A stretch of 8,143 nt of DNA from Acidimicrobiia bacterium. Lineage in GTDB: Bacteria; Actinomycetota; Acidimicrobiia; Acidimicrobiales; AC-14. The first letter of the stretch is position 1. Each line of letters starts with the position of its first letter. Below, one piece after another: positions 1 to 5,276 of the stretch. The DNA lies in assembly GCA_019244985.1 (NCBI GenBank), contig JAFASB010000306.1:1-8143 (forward strand), given 5' to 3'. Under the pieces are notes generated by a model. That model made no database searches. It saw nothing but the letters and a program-made list of their open reading frames with translations, and had not been told where the DNA came from. A program made the position numbers and the translations under genes.

Positions 1-914
1 ATGGCGGTGACGTCCCGGAAGGTCTGGCAGGCATAGAGCTTGGACATCGGCGCCAGCCGGGCGGTCGTCTTGTCGTTGTCCCGGGCCCACGCAGCCTCGT
101 AGACGAGCGTCTCCGCGCCGTCGACGGTGGTGACGGCATCGGCCAGGTAGTGGGCGATGGCTTGGAAGGCGCCGAGGGGCTTGTCGAACTGGTGGCGGTC
201 CTTGGCGTACTGGACGGTGATGTCGAGGGCATAGCGGGCGCCGCCGACGGCCTGGGCCGCCAGCAAGATGATCCCGTCGCGCATCACCTCGTCCCATACC
301 TGCCACCCCGTGGTCCCGACCAACTCACCGGGCGCGCCCGCGAAGTCGCCGCGGTACTGCGTGTCGTTGCTGATCGTCTGCTGCTGGGTGAGGGTGACAC
401 CGTCGCCCTTGGGGTCGACGAGGACGTAACCCACCTGGTCGTCGCCGGTACGCGCCAACACCAACAGCCGGTCGGCGGCGGATGCAAACTGCACGTGGCG
501 CTTGGTGCCGGTGACTCGTCCGTCGCCGTCGACACGCACCTGCACACCCGCCGGACCGAAGCCGCGGTCGGGCTCGAGCCACGCAGGAGCGATGATCGCC
601 TCCCCGCTGGTGACGCGCCCGAGCCAGTCGCTGCCGGCCTGGCGGAGGACACCGGCGCTCATCACCGCGCTGACGAAGTGTGGCGACGGGGCGATGGCAC
701 GCCCGAGCTCCTGGTACATGACGACGGCGTCCAGCATCGACAGCTCGTCGAGGTCGAGGAGACCGGTCTCACCCAACTGCAGCCAGAACTTCTCCGGATA
801 GCCGAGGGGGTCGTTTTCGAGCTGGCGCACGACGTCGAGGCCGGCGTGCCGCGCGCACAAACCCCGCACGGTCTCCCGCAGGAGCTGCTGTTCTTCGGTC
901 AGTTCGAGATCCAC
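1..914 (-). CDS. Acyl-CoA dehydrogenase, FadE28-like (3' end cut by window edge)
   Basis: FAD-dependent enzyme that would introduce a trans-2 double bond into an acyl-CoA in the cytoplasm. The visible 304 residues start at a GTG with an AGGAGA Shine-Dalgarno six bases upstream; roughly the last quarter of a usual ~380-residue protein lies beyond the left edge. The N-terminal helical part is about residues 1-100, the middle beta domain about 105-195, and the C-terminal helical part begins near 200. The family signature RHQFDKPLGAFQAIAH at 240-255 contains the Arg-x-Gln-Phe and Phe-Gln-Ala-Ile elements used for FAD and subunit contacts. The site where the dehydrogenase at 2926-4104 carries an isovaleryl-CoA-dehydrogenase-type Glu (LDLER) reads VMRDG here (Asp213), and the usual EPDAGSD-type substrate loop is reduced to EPDRGFG. 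This suggests the non-catalytic half of a heteromeric dehydrogenase, as known for mycobacterial steroid FadE pairs; that pairing is inference. It is the last visible gene of the operon, 7 bp after the MaoC gene. Confidence 0.9.
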   Translation of the reverse strand, partial: MDLELTEEQQLLRETVRGLCARHAGLDVVRQLENDPLGYPEKFWLQLGETGLLDLDELSMLDAVVMYQELGRAIAPSPHFVSAVMSAGVLRQAGSDWLGRVTSGEAIIAPAWLEPDRGFGPAGVQVRVDGDGRVTGTKRHVQFASAADRLLVLARTGDDQVGYVLVDPKGDGVTLTQQQTISNDTQYRGDFAGAPGELVGTTGWQVWDEVMRDGIILLAAQAVGGARYALDITVQYAKDRHQFDKPLGAFQAIAHYLADAVTTVDGAETLVYEAAWARDNDKTTARLAPMSKLYACQTFRDVTA

Positions 915-921
915 GTCTCTC

Positions 922-1395
922 CTAGGGCTTCCAGCGGTCGCCGCCGCGGGACCAGGGGTTGTCGTCATCGGACATGGGCAGCGCGACACGTGCCGAGCAC
1001 GTCGTCTTCACCTCGTCGCCGACCTTGACCGTGACCTCGAGATCAGCCCAGCCGCAGCCGGCGTCGTCGACCTCGGTACCGGTCACTGCGCCGGTGAAGA
1101 CCATGGTGTCGCCCGGGAAAACCGATCCCTTCATCCGGAAGCGCATCCGACCGAGGCGCCCCCGGGGCCCGGTCCAGTCGGTGACGTAGCGCTCGAACCA
1201 CGCCGCCTGGTTGGGCGCGTTGATAAAGATGTCCTGGACGCCGTTGCGCTCGGTGGCGAAGTGGTAGTCGTGGTGCTGCGGACGCCAATCGCGGGTGGCC
1301 AGCGCACCCAACACGACAGTCGTGGCGTTCACGTCGTAGGACAGCGGGTCGAGCTCGAACCCTTCCTTCACGTCGCTGAGCAGCACGGGGCTCAC
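922..1395 (-). CDS. MaoC-type (R)-enoyl-CoA hydratase, catalytic hotdog subunit (ChsH1-like)
   Basis: A 157-residue single hotdog-fold protein of the MaoC/hydratase-2 family, which adds water across the double bond of enoyl-CoAs. The catalytic motif is visible as DWRPQHHDYHFA at residues 36-47; it matches the family pattern D-x-N-P-x-H-x-D-x-x-x-A with Arg in place of Asn, and supplies the catalytic Asp36 and His41. The later FRMKGSVFPGDTM segment (around residues 86-98) is the usual beta-turn before the second half of the sheet. The start is a GTG whose last bases overlap the upstream stop codon (GTGA, 4 bp), which implies translational coupling to the partner gene at 1392-1895. The same frame stays open far upstream, but that stretch lies over the partner gene and has no MaoC-like sequence. 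Because the upstream neighbour is a hotdog protein without the motif, the two probably form a mixed oligomer like mycobacterial ChsH1-ChsH2. The substrate is unknown. Confidence 0.88.
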   Translation of the reverse strand: MSPVLLSDVKEGFELDPLSYDVNATTVVLGALATRDWRPQHHDYHFATERNGVQDIFINAPNQAAWFERYVTDWTGPRGRLGRMRFRMKGSVFPGDTMVFTGAVTGTEVDDAGCGWADLEVTVKVGDEVKTTCSARVALPMSDDDNPWSRGGDRWKP

Positions 1396-1895
1396 CGGCG
1401 GTACCCGAAGCCGGTCCACGACTCGACGCCGACGAGGTCGCCGCGCTGGTTGCGATACTCGACGTCGATATCCCAGAAGCGTCCGGTCCCGAGCTTGGTC
1501 GTCTTCTCGTCGCTCACCGATCGCAGCACCTGGCGGGTCGACAGCACATCGCCGGGACGGACGGGCTCGTAAAACGTCAGCGAGTTGTCGCTCATCACCG
1601 CCTCGGGGAGCTCGAAGCGCTCCTTCATGTCGAAGTGCACCTGCAGCGGCAGGGCCTGCGTGGTCCGGCCAGGCGCCCAGTGGTGGGGACGGAACCAGGT
1701 CGACAGCATCGTCGGCGGCGCGATCGGCCCACCGGTGATCTCGTCGGCCACGGCGTCGTCCCAGAAGAGCGGGTTGCCGTTCTCGACGGAGGCTGCCGAC
1801 GTCCAGATGTAGCCCCGCTCCACGGGGAAGTCGCCGGTCTCCTCGTACTGGACCTTGCCGATGAGCTCGGCGACGTCGGCGGGTAGCGGGCTCAT
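1392..1895 (-). CDS. MaoC N-terminal-type hotdog protein (FAS1-like dehydratase family), probably non-catalytic partner
   Basis: A 167-residue protein of the MaoC_dehydrat_N type. Recognisable blocks are VENGNPLFWDD (38-48), GGPIAPPTML (55-64), SLTFYEPVRPGDVL (105-118) and the C-terminal GTGRFWDIDVEYRNQRGDLV (136-155), all typical of this group. The Asp-x-x-Pro-x-His catalytic signature of hydratase 2 is absent, so it is expected to bind the acyl chain or stabilise the catalytic neighbour at 922-1395 rather than perform the chemistry. In mycobacterial ChsH2 the equivalent domain is followed by a DUF35 domain; here the gene stops after the hotdog, and a DUF35 is found instead on the protein at 6465-7856. 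The ATG overlaps the upstream TGA (ATGA, 4 bp) and is preceded by GGGGAG about seven bases upstream, which fixes the start despite a longer open frame. Confidence 0.87.
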   Translation of the reverse strand: MSPLPADVAELIGKVQYEETGDFPVERGYIWTSAASVENGNPLFWDDAVADEITGGPIAPPTMLSTWFRPHHWAPGRTTQALPLQVHFDMKERFELPEAVMSDNSLTFYEPVRPGDVLSTRQVLRSVSDEKTTKLGTGRFWDIDVEYRNQRGDLVGVESWTGFGYRR

Positions 1896-2926
1896 GATCC
1901 GCTCCCCGCGAGCACGTAGCCGACCTGGCGGAACGTGCCGTGGTCCGGATGCTCGGCGTCGACGAACGCACCCCTCGCCGCGTACTGCGGGTCGTTGACC
2001 ACCTCGGGCACCGCCAGCACCGGCGCCACGCACGTGTCGGCGGGACCCAGCTCGGCGACCCATTCGTCGCGAGGCCGGGTGCGGAACACCTTCTCCAGGT
2101 CGGCACGGATCGCGCCCTGCACCTCGTCGTCGGTCTGGTGCTCGACCCACTTCTCGAGGCCGACGGCGTTGCAGAGGTTGGCCCAGAAGCGAGGCTCGAT
2201 GGCGGCAACCGTGAGCCACTGCGCGTCGGAGCAGCCGTAGACGCCGTAGCAGGCGTAGCGACCGGTCAGCATCCCGTGGCCGGGCGCAGGCATCGTGCCG
2301 ACTGCCAGGTACTCGTCGACGGCCAGGGCCATCAGCGCCAGAACGCCGTCGGCGGCCGACACATCTAGATACGCGCCTTCGCCGGTCGAGGCTCGCCGGA
2401 CCAAGGCGGCCAGGATCGCGATTACGGCGTGCATTCCGCCGCCCGCACTGTCGGCGACCGTCGCCCCGGGGATCGGTGGACGCATGTCCGGCCCGCGTCC
2501 CGAGACGTCGAGAAACCCTCCGATCGCCAGGTAGTTGAGGTCGTGACCGGCCCACTGCGATCGCAGTCCGTCCTGGCCGTACCCCGACGTCGAGCAGTAG
2601 ACGATCGACGGCGTGCGGGCCCTGAGGTCGTCGTAGGCGATGCCGAGGCGGTCGACGACCCCCGGCCGGAAGCTCTCGATGACGACGTCAGCCGAGTCCA
2701 CCAACGACATGAACTCCGACATGCCCTCATCGGACTTCAGGTCGATGCCCACCCGCGCCATGCCCCGGTGGGCGCTGTAGGCATAGAACGGCGGCTCGAT
2801 CTGCAGCCCGGCCGGCGCCCCGACCTTGACCACGTGAGCGCCGTAGTCGGCCAGCCACCGCGACGCCCGCGCCGCCGGCCCAACGGTCGACAGGTCGAGA
2901 ACGGTGATCCCGTCGAGAAGCCCCAC
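1892..2926 (-). CDS. Alpha-methylacyl-CoA racemase / family III CoA-transferase (CaiB/BaiF)
   Basis: A 344-residue family III CoA-transferase-fold protein. The closest recognisable subgroup is alpha-methylacyl-CoA racemase (AMACR), which interconverts 2R- and 2S-methylacyl-CoAs so that stereospecific dehydrogenases can act. The AMACR catalytic set is visible: AGHDLNYLAIGGFL around 126-139 with His128, ATVADSAGGG around 155-164 with Asp159, and AAIEPRFWANL around 241-251 with Glu244. These fall at nearly the same spacing as His126, Asp156 and Glu241 of the mycobacterial enzyme. The N-terminal LLDGITVLDLSTVGPAAR and WLADYGAHVVKV form the first Rossmann-like CoA-binding element. It starts with GTG sharing one base with the upstream stop (TAGTG) and ends in an ATGA overlap with the hotdog gene, so it lies inside the operon between dehydrogenase and hydratase. 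A true CoA-transferase role cannot be excluded from sequence alone, but His128 plus Asp159 favour the racemase. Confidence 0.85.
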   Translation of the reverse strand: MGLLDGITVLDLSTVGPAARASRWLADYGAHVVKVGAPAGLQIEPPFYAYSAHRGMARVGIDLKSDEGMSEFMSLVDSADVVIESFRPGVVDRLGIAYDDLRARTPSIVYCSTSGYGQDGLRSQWAGHDLNYLAIGGFLDVSGRGPDMRPPIPGATVADSAGGGMHAVIAILAALVRRASTGEGAYLDVSAADGVLALMALAVDEYLAVGTMPAPGHGMLTGRYACYGVYGCSDAQWLTVAAIEPRFWANLCNAVGLEKWVEHQTDDEVQGAIRADLEKVFRTRPRDEWVAELGPADTCVAPVLAVPEVVNDPQYAARGAFVDAEHPDHGTFRQVGYVLAGSGS

Positions 2927-4104
2927 TAGAAGTTCTTGGGGAGGCCGAGCTTGCGGCGGGCGATGATGTTCTTCTGCACCTCGGACGTGCCGCCGCCGAT
3001 CGTGTCGATCACCGTGTAGCGGTAGGTCGACTCGGCCCGGCCCTCCAGCGGCGCTTCCTTCGTCTTCACCCGCAGCTGCGACCCGGGGCCGGCGATGTCC
3101 ATCGACGCGTCGGCGAGCCGCTTCGACAGCTCGGTTGCGTAGAGCTTGTACTCAGACGCTTCGGTCGTCGGTGGAGCGCCGCCCTTCATCGACGCGGCAA
3201 CGACGCGGAGCCCCAACACACGCGCCACCTCGCCCTGGGTGACCAGCTGGGCGATGCGCTGGCGGACGACGGGGTCGTCTCGAAGAGGCTCGTTGTCCAC
3301 CGACGACGTGCGCACGTAGTCGCACAGGAGGTCGAGCCGCTGCTCGATCGGCGAGAACGTGAACATGGTGAAGCGCTCGAGGTCGAGGGCTTCGGAGATG
3401 TACTGAAACCCGCGGTTGACCTCGCCGACGACGTAGTCGTCCGACACCCACACGTCGTCGAAGAAGACGTCGTTGGTGCGCTCGTCGCCCATCGTCCAGA
3501 TGCCGTTGATGGTGATCCCGGGATGGTCCAGCGGCACGAGGAACAACGTGATCCCCTGGTGCTTGGACTCGGGGTCGGTACGCGCCCCCACCCAGTACCA
3601 CTCGGCGAAGTGGGCCGACGTCGTCCACGTCTTCTGCCCGTTGAGCCGCCACCCCTCGCCGTCACGCGTGGCCTTGAGCTTCATCGACGCCGCATCGGAG
3701 CCGGCGTCGGGCTCGCTGTAGCCGACGGCGAACTCGATCTCGTTGCGGAGGATCTTGGGCAGGAACTCCTTCTTCATCTTCTCGGAGCCGTGGCGCAGGA
3801 TCGTCTTGCCGATGATGCCGACGCCCTTGCCGATCTGAGGTCCACCCCGGCCGGCGAGGCGGTCGTTCAGCAGGTACTCGTAGACGCCGTCGTCGTCCTG
3901 GCCGCCCCATTCCTTGGGCCAGGTGATGCCGAGCCAGCCACGCTCGCCCAGGCCGGCCATGAATTGGCGCCGCTTGGGCGTGTCGACGATCTGGGCCATG
4001 TTCTCCCGCGTGAGGTCGAACACCTCGGGGTCGTCGTGCTCGTCGAGATAGCGCTCGACCTCGTCGGCGAAGGCCACCTGCTGCGGAGAGAAGTCGAAGT
4101 CCAT
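2926..4104 (-). CDS. Acyl-CoA dehydrogenase, FadE29-like, catalytic subunit
   Basis: A 392-residue, full-length acyl-CoA dehydrogenase. The N-terminal helical domain is about 1-120. The middle domain begins with FAVGYSEPDAGSDAASMKLKA (residues 125-145, the substrate/FAD loop) and contains GWRLNGQKTWTTSAHFAEW (151-169). The C-terminal helical domain ends with TIGGGTSEVQKNIIARRKLG near the C-terminus. The MCAD-type glutamate before the GGGTSEVQ motif is absent, but the ALDLERFTMF segment (239-248) places Glu243 where isovaleryl-CoA dehydrogenase and many steroid FadEs keep their catalytic base, so this is predicted to be active. The start is the ATG at 4104, preceded by AGGAG five bases upstream; a GTG eight codons earlier lacks a comparable site. 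It is the first gene of the operon and faces the only real intergenic region, so its transcription is probably controlled from the palindrome at 4141-4161. The substrate is inferred to be a branched or sterol-type acyl-CoA from the neighbours. Confidence 0.93.
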   Translation of the reverse strand: MDFDFSPQQVAFADEVERYLDEHDDPEVFDLTRENMAQIVDTPKRRQFMAGLGERGWLGITWPKEWGGQDDDGVYEYLLNDRLAGRGGPQIGKGVGIIGKTILRHGSEKMKKEFLPKILRNEIEFAVGYSEPDAGSDAASMKLKATRDGEGWRLNGQKTWTTSAHFAEWYWVGARTDPESKHQGITLFLVPLDHPGITINGIWTMGDERTNDVFFDDVWVSDDYVVGEVNRGFQYISEALDLERFTMFTFSPIEQRLDLLCDYVRTSSVDNEPLRDDPVVRQRIAQLVTQGEVARVLGLRVVAASMKGGAPPTTEASEYKLYATELSKRLADASMDIAGPGSQLRVKTKEAPLEGRAESTYRYTVIDTIGGGTSEVQKNIIARRKLGLPKNF

Positions 4105-4109
4105 CGCCA

Positions 4110-4114
4110 CTCCT
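4110..4114 (-). promoter_or_regulatory. Ribosome binding site fixing the dehydrogenase start
   Basis: AGGAG on the minus strand, five bases before the ATG at 4104. It decides between this ATG and the in-frame GTG at 4128, which has no comparable purine-rich site. Confidence 0.7.
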
Positions 4115-4140
4115 GGGAGGGATTTCACATTTCAGCTGCA

Positions 4141-4161
4141 AATCTGACGGACCGTCAGCTT
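4141..4161. promoter_or_regulatory. Candidate TetR-type operator (near-perfect palindrome)
   Basis: The core CTGACGGACCGTCAG (4144-4158) is a perfect 7-1-7 inverted repeat. After one mismatched pair (4143/4159) the symmetry continues with AA on the left and TT on the right, giving 10-bp arms with a single mismatch. Size and symmetry are typical of operators for dimeric TetR-family repressors. It sits 37 bp upstream of the dehydrogenase ATG and about 45 bp upstream of the candidate -35 of the EAL gene, so it is best placed to control the catabolic operon. The partial TetR gene at the right edge is a candidate binder, but that link is inference; it could equally be served by a regulator outside the window. 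Confidence 0.6.
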
Positions 4162-4190
4162 AGGCGGGCAACCCCTGAGGCTGCGAGATA

Positions 4191-4224
4191 CTACGGAGGG
4201 TGTCCGTTGCAATCCTCTCCGTAG
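4191..4224. repeat. Spaced inverted repeat overlapping the EAL promoter
   Basis: CTACGGAG (4191-4198) and its exact reverse complement CTCCGTAG (4217-4224) are separated by 18 bp. After one mismatch a further base pair matches, so the arms can be read as 9 of 10. The right arm lies in the spacer of the candidate promoter at 4207-4235 and the left arm lies upstream of its -35. It could be a second operator or, if transcribed, a hairpin. It shares the ACGGA/TCCGT pentamer with the palindrome at 4141-4161. Confidence 0.4.
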
Positions 4225-4235
4225 CGGCATACAGT
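4207..4235 (+). promoter_or_regulatory. Candidate housekeeping promoter for the EAL gene
   Basis: TTGCAA at 4207-4212 and TACAGT at 4230-4235 are separated by 17 bp. Each matches the sigma-70-type consensus at 4 of 6 positions. Transcription would begin near 4242, giving a short leader of about 20 bases before the ATG at 4263. This is a pattern match only, and such matches occur by chance. Confidence 0.35.
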
Positions 4236-4262
4236 TCGCATAGGGCAGCGAAGAGGGCGAAT

Positions 4263-5276
4263 ATGCCGACTACGGACTGGACGGGCTTCGCCAGCGAACC
4301 TGACTTTCGGCTCGTCTACCAACCGATCGTTCACCTCGAGAGCGGGGAGGTCGCGGGCGTCGAGGCCCTGTGTCGCTTCGCCGACGGCCGGTCTCCCGAG
4401 CACTGGTTCCAGGAGTGCGCCCACCTGGACCTGGCCGCGGCCCTCGACCTCGCCATCATCGAGCGGGCCCTCGCCGACCTCCCCCACCTCCCCGACGGCT
4501 ACCTGTCGATCAACCTCTCGCCGTCGACGCTGCGCGACCCCCGCCTGGCCCACCAGCTGCGGGCGCCCGGGGTGCCGACCGAGCGCATCGTCGTGGAGGT
4601 CACGGAGCACGCGCGTGTCAACGACTACCTCGAGGCCCAACGGGTGCTCGGCGCCCTCCGCAAGGGCGGGATCCGGCTCGCGGTCGACGACGCCGGCAGC
4701 GGCTACGCCAGCCTGCGCCACATCCTCGAGCTCCGTCCCGACATCATCAAGATGGACCAGTCGATTACCCGTGACATCGATGCCGACCCCGCCCGGCGGG
4801 CGCTGGCCACCGCCCTCGTGATCTTCGCCGGCGAGGTCGGCGCATCACTGGTGGCCGAGGGAGTGGAGACCGACGAGGAGCTGCGGGCCCTGATGGAGGC
4901 CGGCATCTACCGAGGCCAGGGCTTCGCCATCTCGGCGGCGCAGAGCCTGCCACTGGCTCCACTCGCCTTCACGCCGCCGCGCACCGACAACGTGGTCTCG
5001 GTCGACCCCGAACCCACCCGGCCCGCATTCGTCGACTTCGACGCCACCGTTGCCGTGACTGCGCACGGTCTGCTCAGCGCCATGGGCGCCATCGAGATGG
5101 TGCTGAACCTGCTCCGCCAGCGCTATGGCGTGATCCCCGAGGAAGAGTTCCGGGCGCTGGTCGGGTCGGCCGAACGCCAGGCGCGCCTCGTCGGCGGCGT
5201 CCTGCGCGACCTCGTACGCGGGATGCCGACCGGCACGCTCGCCCTGCTGGACGAGCTCAGCGGGACGAGTACCTAG
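4263..5276 (+). CDS. EAL-domain c-di-GMP phosphodiesterase with DHp-like C-terminal tail
   Basis: A 337-residue cytoplasmic protein with no signal peptide or membrane segment. The EAL domain spans about residues 12-240 and hydrolyses cyclic di-GMP to pGpG. All the metal and substrate positions I can identify are kept: Glu34 of EALCRF, Asn84 of SINLSPS, Glu112 of VVEVTEHA, Asp142-Asp143 of VDDAGSGYASL, Lys163 and Asp165 of IIKMDQS, Glu199 and Glu202 of VAEGVET, and Gln219 of GQGFA. It is therefore predicted to be active; only the last Lys/Arg-Pro of the usual QG(Y/F) motif is altered. There is no N-terminal sensor. Residues ~256-320 form two predicted helices (AHGLLSAMGAIEMVLNLL and VGSAERQARLVGGVLRDLV) that resemble a histidine-kinase dimerisation hairpin, with His268 in the phospho-acceptor position and no ATPase domain. 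The start is the ATG with AGAGGG five bases upstream; an earlier GTG at 4200 overlaps its own purine-rich site and adds a sequence without EAL similarity. Confidence 0.9.
   Translation: MPTTDWTGFASEPDFRLVYQPIVHLESGEVAGVEALCRFADGRSPEHWFQECAHLDLAAALDLAIIERALADLPHLPDGYLSINLSPSTLRDPRLAHQLRAPGVPTERIVVEVTEHARVNDYLEAQRVLGALRKGGIRLAVDDAGSGYASLRHILELRPDIIKMDQSITRDIDADPARRALATALVIFAGEVGASLVAEGVETDEELRALMEAGIYRGQGFAISAAQSLPLAPLAFTPPRTDNVVSVDPEPTRPAFVDFDATVAVTAHGLLSAMGAIEMVLNLLRQRYGVIPEEEFRALVGSAERQARLVGGVLRDLVRGMPTGTLALLDELSGTST
5273..5276. other. Shared CTAG: two convergent stop codons
   Basis: The four bases CTAG contain the TAG stop of the plus-strand EAL gene (5274-5276) and the TAG stop of the minus-strand thiolase gene (5275-5273). 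No hairpin with a U-run is visible on either side, so the two transcripts probably overlap tail to tail. Confidence 0.9.

Larger units (their letters stand above)
4105..4262. promoter_or_regulatory. Divergent intergenic regulatory region
   Basis: This 158-bp stretch is the only substantial non-coding segment of the window. It separates the minus-strand catabolic operon from the plus-strand EAL gene and must hold the promoters of both. It contains a 21-bp near-palindrome, a spaced 8-bp inverted repeat, and four copies of the pentamer ACGGA/TCCGT (4147-4151, 4193-4197, 4203-4207, 4218-4222). A weak minus-strand -35-like TTGCCC lies at 4171-4166 beside the palindrome, but no convincing -10 follows it, so I do not annotate that promoter separately. 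Confidence 0.7.

Noticed and set aside
150..1028. Plus-strand open frame opposite the truncated acyl-CoA dehydrogenase
   Set aside because: No family similarity seen and antisense to a gene with the RHQFDKPLGAFQ signature.
922..2208. A 428-codon open frame ending with the MaoC protein
   Set aside because: Only the last 157 codons resemble MaoC; the upstream part overlaps two convincing genes in another frame and has the arginine-rich composition of a shadow frame. The GTG at 1395 with the GTGA overlap is the natural start.
1392..2555. A 387-codon open frame ending with the MaoC N-type protein
   Set aside because: Sequence before the ATG at 1895 is a shifted reading of the racemase gene; the ATGA overlap and GGGGAG site support the short gene.
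3523..4224. Plus-strand open frame running from the dehydrogenase gene into the intergenic region
   Set aside because: Antisense shadow of the dehydrogenase; no ribosome site or domain, and it would cover the palindrome.
4200..4262. Upstream GTG start for the EAL gene
   Set aside because: The GTG abuts its own GGAGG with no spacing and lies upstream of the candidate -35 and -10; the ATG at 4263 has AGAGGG at usable distance.
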